Assembly: GCF_016806835.2 (NCBI RefSeq)
Contig: NZ_CP086111.1
Span: 1,616,001 to 1,680,000, forward strand
Direction: 5' to 3'
Source of the DNA: Skermanella rosea
GTDB taxonomy: Bacteria > Pseudomonadota > Alphaproteobacteria > Azospirillales > Azospirillaceae
DNA length: 64,000 nt
In this document: piece by piece, positions 9,601-18,802 of the stretch
Numbering within the stretch: the first letter of the stretch is position 1
How the letters are laid out: the number at the start of each line of letters is the position of its first letter
The notes under the pieces: generated by a model
Told to the model about the DNA's origin: nothing
What the model saw: the letters and a program-made list of their open reading frames with translations, nothing else
Database searches by the model: none
Position numbers and translations under genes: made by a program

Positions 9601-10761
9601 CTACCGGCCTTCGTCGAGCGGCACCAGCCTGACCCGCTTGCCCTCGATCGCGAGGCCGACGCGGCCGTGCTTCAGCTTCAGCGCCAGATCGCCGAACAAC
9701 TCGCGGCGCCACCCCTTGAGGGCCTGGACCGGCGCCTCGTCGTCAGCGGCGATCGCTTCCAGGTCGGCCGAGCTGGCGACCAGCTTGGTCGCCACCTGCT
9801 CGTCCTCGCACCGCATCTTCAGCAGGACGCGCAGCAGCTCGACGATCGGTGCCAGCCCCGGCGGCAGTTCCGGCCGGGGCTCGCCGGCCGGACATTCGCC
9901 GACCGGCATGGAGACGCCGCGTTCCACCGCCGCCAGCAGTTCGGTGCCCCAGCGGCCCTCGGCGACGCTGCGCCCCAGGCCCCGCGTGCGGGCGAGGTCG
10001 TCCACCGACCTGGGCGCGTGGGAGGCGATCTCCAGCAGGGCCTCGTCCCGCAGCACGCGGGAGCGCGGGATGTCCTTGCGCTGGGCCTCGCGTTCCCGCC
10101 AGGCCGCCAGTTCCTTGAGGATGGCGAGGAAGCGCGGCTTGTCGGTGCGGACCTTGAGCCGCTTCCAGGCGTCGTCCGGCTCGACCCGGTACGTGGCCGG
10201 GTCGGTCAGCACGGCCATCTCCTCGTCCAGCCAACTCGCCCGGTCGGTCCGGACCAGCCTACGCTTCAGCTTCTCGTAGGCCGGGCGGAGGTGGGTCACG
10301 TCGGACAGGGCGTAGGTCAGCTGCCGCTCGGTCAGCGGACGGGCCGACCAGTCGGTGAAGCGCGACGACTTGTCCACCCGCGCGCCGGCCAGCTTGGCGA
10401 TCAGCGTCTCGTAGCCGACGCTGTCGCCGAAGCCGCAGACCATGGCGGCGACCTGGGTGTCGAACAGCGGCTTGGGAATCTCGCCCGCGAGGTTGTAGAA
10501 GATCTCCACGTCCTGGCGCGCGGCATGGAACACCTTGAGCACCGACGGATCGCCCATCAGGCGATAGAGCGGCGCCAGGTCGATGCCGTCGGCCAGCGGG
10601 TCGACCGCGGCGGCCTCATCGGGCCCGGCGATCTGGACCAGGCACAATTTGGGCCAGAACGTCTTCTCCCGCATGAATTCGGTGTCGACGGTGATGTATT
10701 CCGCCGCCTTCAGACGTTCGCACAACGCCTCCAGATCGGCTGTGGTCGAGATCAGAGTCAT
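9601..10761 (-). CDS. rnd: Ribonuclease D
   Basis: 386 residues from the ATG at 10761; an in-frame extension of 23 codons upstream reads as non-coding. It is a 3'-to-5' exonuclease of the DEDD type, known to mature tRNA 3' ends. The Exo I motif VDTEFMREKTFWPKLCLVQ holds the first Asp and Glu, Exo II is in KVFHAARQDVEIFYN, and Exo III is LTYALSDVTHLRPAYEKL (Tyr and Asp, DEDDy type). One HRDC region follows (about 210-290), with the usual RDEALLEIASHAPRSVDDL pattern. Divergent from aspS over 206 bp. Confidence 0.95.
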   Translation of the reverse strand: MTLISTTADLEALCERLKAAEYITVDTEFMREKTFWPKLCLVQIAGPDEAAAVDPLADGIDLAPLYRLMGDPSVLKVFHAARQDVEIFYNLAGEIPKPLFDTQVAAMVCGFGDSVGYETLIAKLAGARVDKSSRFTDWSARPLTERQLTYALSDVTHLRPAYEKLKRRLVRTDRASWLDEEMAVLTDPATYRVEPDDAWKRLKVRTDKPRFLAILKELAAWREREAQRKDIPRSRVLRDEALLEIASHAPRSVDDLARTRGLGRSVAEGRWGTELLAAVERGVSMPVGECPAGEPRPELPPGLAPIVELLRVLLKMRCEDEQVATKLVASSADLEAIAADDEAPVQALKGWRRELFGDLALKLKHGRVGLAIEGKRVRLVPLDEGR

Positions 10762-10812
10762 GCGACAGTCATACAACACCGGAGCCGCCCGGAAAAGCGG
10801 GGCTGCTTCAAC

Positions 10813-10841
10813 TTGACAACCGCCTTGCATCCATGTGCTTC
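10813..10841 (+). promoter_or_regulatory. Weak promoter candidate upstream of aspS
   Basis: A perfect TTGACA hexamer stands at 10813-10818. The -10 position after 17 bp reads TGCTTC, which is poor. Alphaproteobacterial housekeeping promoters often keep TTGAC better than the -10, so this is a possible aspS promoter about 125 bp upstream of its start, but only weakly supported. Confidence 0.25.
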
Positions 10842-10967
10842 TGCGCCATCATCCAACCTCCAGGGCGGGATCGCGGGCCGATGCCTTCGCCGTCCCTCCT
10901 GGCCGAGCCGGCGCCGCGGCATTCCGTTTCGCGGCGCCCATAACTGTTATTTCAAGGTGCGCTCCCC

Positions 10968-12818
10968 ATGCATCCCTACCGGACCCACACCTGCGGTGCC
11001 CTGCGCGATACCGATGCCGGCCAGATCGTGCGCCTGTCGGGCTGGATCAATCGTAAGCGCGACCACGGACAACTGCTGTTCATCGACCTGCGCGACCACT
11101 ACGGCATGACGCAGTGCGTGATCGACAGCTCCAGCCCGCTGTTCCAGGTGGCCGAGGGGCTGCGCCTGGAGTCGGTCGTCACGGTCACCGGCAAGGTTGT
11201 CGGCCGCACGCCCGAGACGATAAACGACAAGCTGCCGACCGGCCGGATCGAGGTGCAGATCCAGGAGCTGGCGGTGCAGAGCGCCGCCGATCCGCTGCCG
11301 CTCCAGGTCAACAGCGACGCCGACGCCGGCGAGGAGATCCGCCTGCGCTACCGCTTCCTGGACCTTCGGCGCGAGAAGATGCAGCAGAACATCCTGCTGC
11401 GCTCCCAGGTCATCGCGTCGGTCCGCCGCCGCATGATCGAGCAGGGCTTCAACGAGTTCCAGACGCCGATCCTGACGGCCAGCAGCCCGGAAGGGGCGCG
11501 GGACTTCCTGGTGCCGAGCCGCATGCATCCCGGCAAGTTCTACGCGCTGCCGCAGGCGCCGCAGCAGTTCAAGCAGCTGCTGATGATGGCCGGCTACGAC
11601 CGCTATTTCCAGATCGCTCCCTGCTTCCGCGACGAGGACAGCCGCGCCGACCGCAGCCCGGGCGAGTTCTACCAGCTCGACTTCGAGATGTCCTTCGTCA
11701 CCCAGGAGGACGTCTTCGCCGCGATCGAGCCCGTGCTGTACGGCATCTTCGACGAGTTCGGCGGCTTCCGCCGTCCGGCCAAGCCGGAGCTGACCCCGTA
11801 CCCGTTCCCGCGCATCCCCTATGCCGAGTCGATGCTGAAGTACGGCAACGACAAGCCGGACCTGCGCAACCCGCTGGTCATCACCGACGTGACGGCGGTG
11901 TTCCAGCGCGACGACGTCGAGTTCAAGGCGTTCAAGTCGGTCATCGCCAAGGGCGGCGTGGTCCGCGCGATCCGCGCTCCCAACGTCGGCGACCGGCCGC
12001 GCAGCTTCTTCGACAAGCTGAACGACTGGGCGCGCGGCCTGGGTGCTCCCGGCCTCGGCTACATCCTGTTCGAGTCCGGTGGCGGCAAGGGGCCGATCGC
12101 CAAGTTCGTGCCGGAAGCGGCCCAGGCGGCCCTGCGCGAGACGGTCGGCCTGAGCGACGGCGACGCCGTGTTCTTCGTGTGCGACCAGCCCGGTCCCGCC
12201 GCCAAGCTGGCCGGCTTCGCCCGGACCAGGATCGCCGAGGAACTGGGCATCGTCGAGAAGAACGCCTTCCGGTTCTGCTGGATCGTCGATTTCCCGATGT
12301 ACGAGCGGGACGAGGAGACCGGCAAGATCGACTTCAGCCACAACCCGTTCTCGATGCCCCAGGGCGGCCTGGAAGCCCTCGAGAACCAGGACCCTCTGAC
12401 GATCAACGCCTACCAGTACGATATCGTCTGCAACGGAATCGAGCTGTCGTCGGGCGCCATCCGGAACCATCTGCCGGAGGTCATGTACAAGGCCTTCGCG
12501 ATCGCCGGCTACCCGCCGGAGGAGCTGGAAGCCCGGTTCGGCGGCATGCTGTCGGCGATGAAGCTGGGCGCCCCGCCGCACGGCGGCTCGGCTCCCGGCA
12601 TCGACCGCATCGTCATGCTGCTTGCCGACGAGCCGAACATCCGCGAAGTCATCGTCTTCCCGCTGAACCAGCGCGCCGAGGACTTGCTGATGCAGGCACC
12701 GGCTCCGGTCCCGGCGGAGCGGTTGAAGGAGCTGTCGATCAAGCTCGACTTGCCCAAGCCAAAGACGGTCGCCGCCCCGCCCACGGCGGAAGGGACCGTT
12801 TCACCCAAGGGTGCGTAA
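10968..12818 (+). CDS. aspS: Aspartyl-tRNA synthetase
   Basis: 616 residues, the length of bacterial-type AspRS. An OB-fold anticodon-binding domain occupies about residues 1-110 ([19 protein letters not shown]). The class II catalytic domain follows, with motif 2 in [20 protein letters not shown] and motif 3 at the end in [18 protein letters not shown] bacterial GAD insertion lies between motifs 2 and 3 (about 290-420). The enzyme charges tRNA-Asp. Whether it also charges tRNA-Asn, as many alphaproteobacterial forms do, cannot be decided here. AAGGTG about 12 bases before ATG is the only ribosome site. The tail after about residue 590 is a short Pro/Lys extension. Confidence 0.97.
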   Translation: MHPYRTHTCGALRDTDAGQIVRLSGWINRKRDHGQLLFIDLRDHYGMTQCVIDSSSPLFQVAEGLRLESVVTVTGKVVGRTPETINDKLPTGRIEVQIQELAVQSAADPLPLQVNSDADAGEEIRLRYRFLDLRREKMQQNILLRSQVIASVRRRMIEQGFNEFQTPILTASSPEGARDFLVPSRMHPGKFYALPQAPQQFKQLLMMAGYDRYFQIAPCFRDEDSRADRSPGEFYQLDFEMSFVTQEDVFAAIEPVLYGIFDEFGGFRRPAKPELTPYPFPRIPYAESMLKYGNDKPDLRNPLVITDVTAVFQRDDVEFKAFKSVIAKGGVVRAIRAPNVGDRPRSFFDKLNDWARGLGAPGLGYILFESGGGKGPIAKFVPEAAQAALRETVGLSDGDAVFFVCDQPGPAAKLAGFARTRIAEELGIVEKNAFRFCWIVDFPMYERDEETGKIDFSHNPFSMPQGGLEALENQDPLTINAYQYDIVCNGIELSSGAIRNHLPEVMYKAFAIAGYPPEELEARFGGMLSAMKLGAPPHGGSAPGIDRIVMLLADEPNIREVIVFPLNQRAEDLLMQAPAPVPAERLKELSIKLDLPKPKTVAAPPTAEGTVSPKGA

Positions 12819-12843
12819 GGGGGCATCGGGTTCCAGGGGTCGC

Positions 12844-12865
12844 CTTTCGCCCTGATGGGCGAAGG
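12844..12865. terminator. Hairpin 1 of three after aspS
   Basis: CCTTTCGCCC and GGGCGAAGG form a stem of 9 pairs (one G-T) with loop TGAT, starting 25 bases after the aspS stop. It lacks a T run. It is the first of three hairpins between the convergent aspS and rne genes. Confidence 0.45.
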
Positions 12866-12890
12866 TCGGCCCTGCCCGGACCCGGAAGCG

Positions 12891-12930
12891 AAGAAAGCCG
12901 CTGCGGAGGATGCTCCGCAGCGGCTTTCTT
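12891..12930. terminator. Strong bidirectional terminator, aspS/rne
   Basis: A perfect 17-bp inverted repeat (AAGAAAGCCGCTGCGGA and its complement, loop GGATGC) lies between the two convergent genes. The outer AAGAAAG/CTTTCTT arms put T-rich tracts at the 3' foot on both strands, which suits termination of aspS and rne alike. Confidence 0.8.
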
Positions 12931-12934
12931 CATG

Positions 12935-12956
12935 CCCCCGGCCCGCAGGCCGGGGG
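12935..12956. terminator. Hairpin 3 of three, next to the rne stop
   Basis: CCCCCGGCC and GGCCGGGGG pair perfectly over 9 bp around loop CGCA. It sits 16 bp beyond the rne stop, on the rne exit side. No T tract follows in either direction. Confidence 0.45.
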
Positions 12957-12972
12957 CGGCATCGTTGCCGGC

Positions 12973-15900
12973 TTACTCTCGGTTCCACCAGCCCCGGCGG
13001 GCGGGACGCGGCGGCTGCTCGGGAGCGGCAGGCTCCGCTTCCGGAGACGGCTGCGTTTCCGGCGCGGGTTGCGGGGCCGGTTCGATCGGTCCCGGCGCCA
13101 CGTCCATGAAGAGGTCGTCGCCGGCGCTGGGCTCCTGGGGCAGGGGCTCGGGTACGGGCTCGGGCACCTGTTCGACGGGAGACGCCTCGACCACAGGCTC
13201 CGGTTCCGCGACCTTCTTCTTGCGGGGAGCCCGCTTGCGGACCGGCTTGGCAGGAGCCTCCGCGGCCGGAGCTTCCTCGGCAGGAGCCTTCGCGGCCGGG
13301 GCCTTGGCGGCAGTCTCCTCCGCGGCCGCAGGCGCGGCATCGGCCGCGGGTTCCGCGACCTTCTTCTTGCGGGGAGCCCGCTTGCGGACCGGCTTGGCGG
13401 GAGCCTCCGCAACCGGGGCTTCCTCGGCCACGGGTGTCTCCGCAGCCGGAGTTTCCGTGGCCGGAACCTCGGCAGCGGGTGCCTCCGCGACCGGTGCCGG
13501 CTCGGGCTGCTCGGCCACGATCTCCGCCGGAACGGCCGGTTCGCCCACCGTCACGGGTGCGATCTCCTCCGGGGCCGCGGGTTCGGGCACCCGTTCGGGC
13601 TCGGCCCGGGGCTGCTCGGCGACCGGTTCCGGCTGGGGAGCGGGCTCGGGTGGCGGCTCGGGCGTGTGGGGCGCGCCGATGTCGCCGAACGGATCTCCAA
13701 GATCGTCCACATAGGCCGGGGCATGCGCCTGGGCATAGGCGGGTTCGGGCTGGGGCTCGGCCGGGGGCTGCCCGGCAACCGGTTCCGGGGCCGCGGGCTG
13801 CCCGTCCGTCGGGGCCGTCTCCGGTCCCTCCTGCTGGTCGCCGTCGTCGGTGAAGCCGTTCTCGAAATCACCCTCGGCCCGCCCGCGGCCACGGCGGCGT
13901 CCACCGCGCTTGCCGCGCCGGCGCTTCTTGCGCAGGCCGTTCGCGTCGGTCTCGTCAGCCTGGCCGTTCTCGGACTCGTCCCCTTCCTCGCCATCGTCGG
14001 CATCATCGTCGCCGCCGGTGTCGATATCGCCGTCGAGTTCCTCGGACTGCTGGTCGAGCGCGGTCTCATCCACCGGTTCGTCGGCGGCCTCTTCCCGCTC
14101 CTCCTCGCCCTGGTCGTCGGTCCGGGCTTCCGTCCGGTCGTCGAAACGGCGGCGGCGGCGCGACCGGCGGCGTCGGCGGTCGCCACGCTCCTCGCCCTGC
14201 TCCTGCGGAGCGGCCGCCGCGGCGGGCTGCGCCTCCGCGGTCTCGACGGCCTCCACCTGTTCGACGGCTTCGTCTTCCTCCGCCTCCCGCTCGAGCAGGC
14301 GGTCGGTCTCGGCGTAGATCCGCTCCGGGCTGATGACGGGCGCGGTCTCCTCGCCGGCTTGGCGGGCCTTGATCCGCTCCAGGCGGTATTCCGGCGGGAT
14401 CAGCGTGTCGTCGCCGAACAGGAAGACCCGGAAACCGTAGCGTCGCTCGATATCGGCCAGCGCGTCGCGCTTCTGGTTGAGGATATACAGCGCGATCTTG
14501 GTCGCCACATGGACCGTGATCTCGCTGGAGCGCTTGCGGATGCCTTCCTCCTCGATCGCGCGGAGGACATAGAGGGCGGCGGATTCGATGGAGCGGACCA
14601 TGCCGGTGCCCGTGCAGTGCGGGCACTTCTCGAAATTGGTCTCCATCAGGCTCGGGCGAAGCCGCTGGCGCGACAGTTCGAGCAGGCCGAAGGGGGAAAT
14701 GCGGCCGAGCTGGATGCGCGCCCGGTCGTTCTTCATCGCCTCCTTGATGCGGCGTTCGACCGCGGCGTTGTTCCGCGCGTCCTCCATGTCGATGAAGTCG
14801 ATGACGATCAGCCCGGCGAGGTCGCGCAGCCGCAACTGGCGCGCCACCTCGTCGGCGGCCTCAAGGTTGGTCTTGTAGGCCGTCTCCTCGATGTTCCGCT
14901 CGCGGGTGGAGCGGCCGGAGTTGACGTCGATCGCGACCAGCGCCTCGGTCTGGTTGATGACGATGTAGCCGCCGGACTTCAGCTGGCAGACCGGGCTGTG
15001 GATCGCGTCGATCTGGCTTTCGACCTGGTAGCGGAAGAACAGGGGGATCGTCTCGTCGCGGTAGCAGTGGACCTTCCGCGTGTGGCTCGGCATCAGCATG
15101 TGCATGAAGTCGCGGGCGACGCGGTAGCCCGCCTCGCCTTCGACATGCACCTCGTCGATGTCGTTGGTGTAGAGGTCGCGGATCGACCGCTTGATCAGAT
15201 TCGCTTCCTCATAGATCAGGGCCGGCGCGCTCGACTGGAGCGTGAGGTCGCGGATGCTGTCCCACAGCCGCAGCAGGTACTCCAGGTCGCGTTTTATCTC
15301 CGGCTTCGTCCGCTCCATTCCCGCGGTGCGCAGGATCACCGCCATGCCTTCGGGAATGTCGAGGTCCGACAGCATTTCCTTCAGGCGCTTGCGGTCCTGC
15401 GGATTGGTGATCTTCCGCGAGATCCCGCCGCCGCGCCCGGTGTTGGGCATCAGCACGCAGTAGCGGCCCGGCAGGGACAGGTATGTCGTCAGGGCGGCGC
15501 CCTTGTTGCCGCGCTCCTCCTTGACGACCTGGACCAGCAGGATCTGCCGGCGCTTGATGACTTCCTGGATCTTGTAGCTGCGCAGCGGACGGGGACGGCG
15601 GCGCTGGACGTCCTCGGCCTCGTCGCCGACCAGTTCGTCCACCGGGCCCTCGTCGGCATCGCCCCGGCCGCGGCGGCCCTGCCGGTCGTCGCGGCGGCCG
15701 CGGGGCGCATCGTCGCCTTCATCCTCGTCGGCATCGGCGTCCCGGGAGTCGTCCCGATCGTCCTCGTCGTCGGACTCGACGGCGCCGGGATGCTCGGCTA
15801 CCGGCGCCTCGGCCCCGGCGCCGAATTCGGCTGCCGGGGCGGGCAATTCCTCCGCGCCGGGGCGGATGACGTCCCCGGCGGAGGGAACCGCCCCGGGCTC

Positions 15901-16743
15901 GTCGGATTGCGCCGCGGCGGCATCGGCCTGGTGGTCGCCGGAATAGCTCTCGTTCGGGTCGTAGGGCTCGCTGCGCTCCTCGCGCGGCAGGCTCGCCGGC
16001 TGGTACCGGGTCGGCTTGTCGTCGTCGGGACCGTCATCCTGCCCACCGGTGTCGTCGCCGGGCGTCCCGTCGGGGCTGGAGTCGCTCTCCGCCTGGAAAT
16101 CGGGCGCCGGCTCATCGGGCGCGAACCAGTCGTGGGGGATATCGTTCTCGGCGTGATGGACGGTGCCGGCATCGCCGGTGGTTCCGGCCTGCCGATCCTC
16201 GGCCGGTGCCGCGGCCCCTCGCTCCGAAGCGGCGGGGACGGTGGACTGGCTTTCATAGGGGGGCTGCTCGCCGGTCCCGGGAACCTCGCCGGACGGCCCG
16301 GCCGCCGGGATTTCAGAGGCGGGCTGGCCGGAGTCGCCGCCCGATTCGTCGCGACCTTCCCCGAACGACTCGGAGCGGCCCTGGCGTCGTGAGCCGCGGC
16401 CCGGCCGGGGATCTCCCATCTCGACGTCGGCGCCGATGGTGTCCTCGCGCTCTTCCAGGTCGCGTTCCTGGGCGAGCAGCGCTTCGCGGTCGGCGACCGG
16501 GATGCGGTAATAATCCGGGTGGATTTCGGAGAAGGCCAGGAAACCGTGACGGTTGCCGCCGTACTCGACGAAGGCGGCCTGGAGCGATGGCTCGACCCGC
16601 GTCACCTTGGCCAGGTATATGTTGCCTTTTAACTGCTTCTTGCTGGCGATTTCGAAATCGAGCTCGTCCAGCTTGTTACCATTGACCACGACCACCCGAG
16701 TCTCCTCGGAATGGGTCGCGTCAATCAACATGCGCTTTGCCAT
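12973..16743 (-). CDS. rne: Ribonuclease E
   Basis: 1256 residues. The N-terminus AKRMLIDATHSEETRVVVV starts the S1/RNase H region. The S1 domain is interrupted by an acidic, Pro/Asp/Gly-rich insert of roughly 290 residues (about 95-385) and resumes at RSYKIQEVIKRRQILLVQ. The catalytic metal ligands are at D606 (VAIDVNSG) and D649 (LIVIDFIDMED), and the Zn-link is C707-P-H-C710. After about residue 830 comes a long disordered tail with basic RRRRSRRRRR patches, acidic stretches and Glu-Pro-Ala repeats, where degradosome partners would bind. Two near-identical segments (AKPVRKRAPRKKKVAEP) occur 49 residues apart. RNase E starts mRNA decay and processes rRNA and tRNA precursors. Confidence 0.96.
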   Translation of the reverse strand: MAKRMLIDATHSEETRVVVVNGNKLDELDFEIASKKQLKGNIYLAKVTRVEPSLQAAFVEYGGNRHGFLAFSEIHPDYYRIPVADREALLAQERDLEEREDTIGADVEMGDPRPGRGSRRQGRSESFGEGRDESGGDSGQPASEIPAAGPSGEVPGTGEQPPYESQSTVPAASERGAAAPAEDRQAGTTGDAGTVHHAENDIPHDWFAPDEPAPDFQAESDSSPDGTPGDDTGGQDDGPDDDKPTRYQPASLPREERSEPYDPNESYSGDHQADAAAAQSDEPGAVPSAGDVIRPGAEELPAPAAEFGAGAEAPVAEHPGAVESDDEDDRDDSRDADADEDEGDDAPRGRRDDRQGRRGRGDADEGPVDELVGDEAEDVQRRRPRPLRSYKIQEVIKRRQILLVQVVKEERGNKGAALTTYLSLPGRYCVLMPNTGRGGGISRKITNPQDRKRLKEMLSDLDIPEGMAVILRTAGMERTKPEIKRDLEYLLRLWDSIRDLTLQSSAPALIYEEANLIKRSIRDLYTNDIDEVHVEGEAGYRVARDFMHMLMPSHTRKVHCYRDETIPLFFRYQVESQIDAIHSPVCQLKSGGYIVINQTEALVAIDVNSGRSTRERNIEETAYKTNLEAADEVARQLRLRDLAGLIVIDFIDMEDARNNAAVERRIKEAMKNDRARIQLGRISPFGLLELSRQRLRPSLMETNFEKCPHCTGTGMVRSIESAALYVLRAIEEEGIRKRSSEITVHVATKIALYILNQKRDALADIERRYGFRVFLFGDDTLIPPEYRLERIKARQAGEETAPVISPERIYAETDRLLEREAEEDEAVEQVEAVETAEAQPAAAAAPQEQGEERGDRRRRRSRRRRRFDDRTEARTDDQGEEEREEAADEPVDETALDQQSEELDGDIDTGGDDDADDGEEGDESENGQADETDANGLRKKRRRGKRGGRRRGRGRAEGDFENGFTDDGDQQEGPETAPTDGQPAAPEPVAGQPPAEPQPEPAYAQAHAPAYVDDLGDPFGDIGAPHTPEPPPEPAPQPEPVAEQPRAEPERVPEPAAPEEIAPVTVGEPAVPAEIVAEQPEPAPVAEAPAAEVPATETPAAETPVAEEAPVAEAPAKPVRKRAPRKKKVAEPAADAAPAAAEETAAKAPAAKAPAEEAPAAEAPAKPVRKRAPRKKKVAEPEPVVEASPVEQVPEPVPEPLPQEPSAGDDLFMDVAPGPIEPAPQPAPETQPSPEAEPAAPEQPPRPARRGWWNRE
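13202..13410. repeat. Internal direct repeat in the rne tail
   Basis: Bases 13202-13263 and 13349-13410 are identical except for one A/G difference (offset 147 bp, 49 codons). They encode the repeated basic segment AKPVRKRAPRKKKVAEP in the C-terminal tail of RNase E. Near identity at DNA level, including third codon positions, implies a recent duplication or ongoing homogenisation. Confidence 0.85.
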
Positions 16744-17047
16744 ATGTCTACCTCGTGACGCCGCCGGGCCCCCGCGCGACTTACGGGTGGCGGCGCGTCA
16801 TCGTCAAAGGCGAAGCGTTCGGCACGGTTCCCACCGGATCGTCTAACGGCGCTTTCCACAGCAGCCAGGACGGGCGGGGCACCGGACGCCGGGCTCACGG
16901 CCCGACGGGGCCGAAGCCAGCTTCAAGGTTTCTCCTCCACCGCAGGTTCCGTAAGCGCCACCCGGCCGGTGCGCTGCCTGAAAAAAAACCGATAAGCGGC
17001 AGCACGTTACCCGAAGGCGACGCCGCCTCTCCCAAGTGGGGATCGGC

Positions 17048-17095
17048 GGAATGCGGTATGTCGCACCCCTACCATAATGGGGGGCGCCGCATTCC
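17048..17095 (-). promoter_or_regulatory. rne: Nested hairpin in the putative rne leader
   Basis: GGAATGCGG (17048-17056) pairs with CCGCATTCC (17087-17095). Inside it, CCCC (17066-17069) pairs with GGGG (17081-17084) and CCAT (72-75) with ATGG (77-80). It lies 305-350 bases upstream of the rne start, read on the minus strand. It could be an RNase E-sensitive leader structure, or an operator or terminator for an unseen transcript. Confidence 0.4.
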
Positions 17096-17214
17096 TCAAT
17101 CACAGAATTGTCTTGTTGGAATGGTGACAGTGTGCGGCGGCTCAACCGGCGCGGCACACGGCGGCCCTCCGGGCGGCGACGTGGCGGGACTGAGGCGGTT
17201 TGTGATGATCATGC

Positions 17215-17244
17215 TTGAACACTTTGATTTTCTTAGGGTATATC
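17215..17244 (+). promoter_or_regulatory. Promoter candidate for the amidase gene
   Basis: TTGAAC (17215-17220) and TATATC (17239-17244) are separated by 18 bp. Transcription would start near 17251, just before the GTG at 17265 that opens the amidase frame with a compact signal peptide. Confidence 0.4.
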
Positions 17245-17264
17245 TATGGCAAAATCGATCGTTC

Positions 17265-18680
17265 GTGCCCTTTCGGAGACCGACGCTGCGCGCGCTGTTC
17301 CTGATCCTCGCCGTCTTCTGGCTGGCCGCGGCGCACGCGGGGCAGGCGGCTGCGCGGCCCGCGGTGGTCGATGCGCGGCTCGGCGTCCATCCGGACAAGA
17401 CCCGATTCGTGATGGAGGTCACCGACCAGATCGATTTCAGGGTATTCACGCTGCCCGACCCCTACCGGGTCGTGGTCGATCTGCCCGACCTGGACTGGGA
17501 CGCCTCCGCCAACCGGGGCGGTGCCGCGGCCGGGCTGGTGCGCGGCTATCGTTACGCCTCCTTCCGTCCGGGCACCCTCCGGCTGGTGCTGGAGGTTGCC
17601 GGTCCGGTCCGCATCCGGGAAGCGTTCCTCATCCCGCCGCGCGACGGCAGGCAGCCCCGGTTCGTGCTCGACCTCGAGTCGGTGGGGCCCGGCACCTTCG
17701 CGGCGGAATTGAGCCGGGTTGTCGGAACGAGGGGGAGCGCCGACGGCGCGCCGCCGGCGCCGGCCTACACCGTCCCCCTGAGCACCGCCGCCGCCCGCTC
17801 GGTTCCACGGCTTCCGGACCTGCCGACCGACACGGTCGCCGTCACCATGTCCCCCACGGCCGCCGCGGTCGTCCCGCCGCAGATGCCGGCGGGCCTTCGG
17901 GAAGATGCTGGTGACGGGCCGGCGACCCTGGCCGCCCTGGGAGCCGTGCCGCTGCCGCCCCGCCGGCCAAGCCCACGGACCGACGCGCGGCGGGTCATCG
18001 CGCTGGACCCCGGCCATGGCGGCGTCGATCCCGGCGCCATCAGCGTCACCGGGGTCTACGAGAAGGACATCACGCTGGCGATGGCCCGGGTGGTGCGCGA
18101 CCAGCTCGTCGCCACCGGGCGGTACAGGGTCGTCCTGACCCGGGACAGCGACGTCTTCCTCCGCCTGCGCGACCGCGTGGCACTGGCGCGCGAGGCCGGC
18201 GCCGACCTGTTCATTTCCCTGCACGCGGACTCGATCGGCAGCAGCGACATGCGCGGCATGTCGATCTATTCGCTGTCGGACAAGGCGTCCGACCGCGAGG
18301 CCGACATGCTGGCGGCCCGCGAGAACAGGGCCGACGCCCTGGGCGGCGTCAACCTGACGGCGGAGAACGACGAGGTCGTGAGCATCCTGATCGACCTGGC
18401 CCAGCGCGACACGATGAACCAGTCCCGCCGGTTGGCCAACCTGCTGGTCGAGGAGGTCGGGCGGCATGCCAGGCTGGTGCCGCGCCCCCACCGCTCCGCC
18501 GGATTCGCGGTGCTGACGGCTCCGGACGTGCCTTCGGTGCTGATGGAACTGGGTTACCTGTCGAGCCCGCAGGACGCGAAACTGCTGGAGCAGGCGGAAC
18601 ACCGGGCGCGGATCGCGCGTTCGATCCAGCGGAGCATCGATGGGTATTTCGCCGCAAGGACCGGCGTAAGCCGGTCTTGA
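17265..18680 (+). CDS. Exported N-acetylmuramoyl-L-alanine amidase (AmiC-like)
   Basis: 471 residues from GTG 17265. The start gives MPFRRPTLRALFLILAVFWL, a signal peptide with a twin Arg, and fits the promoter at 17215. An upstream ATG at 17205 with GAGG nine bases before it is an alternative, but makes an unusually long n-region. An AMIN domain (about 30-130, VVDARLGVHPDKTRFVMEV) targets the septal wall. A Pro/Ala-rich linker follows. The zinc amidase_3 domain (about 240-465) shows IALDPGHGGVDPGA with the first His, then Glu in GVYEKDITL, HADS, and the catalytic Glu in MELGYLSS. It cleaves peptide stems from glycan for cell separation. PBP1A follows. Confidence 0.93.
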   Translation: MPFRRPTLRALFLILAVFWLAAAHAGQAAARPAVVDARLGVHPDKTRFVMEVTDQIDFRVFTLPDPYRVVVDLPDLDWDASANRGGAAAGLVRGYRYASFRPGTLRLVLEVAGPVRIREAFLIPPRDGRQPRFVLDLESVGPGTFAAELSRVVGTRGSADGAPPAPAYTVPLSTAAARSVPRLPDLPTDTVAVTMSPTAAAVVPPQMPAGLREDAGDGPATLAALGAVPLPPRRPSPRTDARRVIALDPGHGGVDPGAISVTGVYEKDITLAMARVVRDQLVATGRYRVVLTRDSDVFLRLRDRVALAREAGADLFISLHADSIGSSDMRGMSIYSLSDKASDREADMLAARENRADALGGVNLTAENDEVVSILIDLAQRDTMNQSRRLANLLVEEVGRHARLVPRPHRSAGFAVLTAPDVPSVLMELGYLSSPQDAKLLEQAEHRARIARSIQRSIDGYFAARTGVSRS

Positions 18681-18802
18681 CCTCAACATAGCCGCATTCG
18701 ATCTGCTAGAGTGTGCGCCCGCAGGTTAGATCCTGACAGGCTGGTCCGTTCAGGCTGCGGCCGGACGGGCCGCGAGGCCTTTTCATCGTTCGTGGAATAC
18801 TA

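Larger units (their letters stand above)
16744..17264. other. Long divergent region between rne and the amidase gene
   Basis: About 520 bp without a convincing gene. It should hold the rne leader (minus strand) and the amidase promoter (plus strand). It contains an A8 run at 16981-16988, a nested hairpin at 17048-17095 and a promoter-like site at 17215-17244. RNase E genes in other bacteria have long 5' leaders through which the enzyme controls its own mRNA; that role here is inference from position and structure. Confidence 0.6.

Noticed and set aside
12910..16392. Very long open frame antisense to rne (over 1100 codons)
   Set aside because: It mirrors the rne coding strand and consists of Arg/Gly/Leu-rich sequence without domains. 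Long antisense frames are expected in high-GC genes; rne shows complete catalytic motifs.
18681..18802. tRNA-like or attenuator-like sequence between the amidase and PBP1A genes
   Set aside because: It contains GGTTAGATCCTG and an imperfect CCTGA/TTCAGG repeat, but no cloverleaf and no T run.
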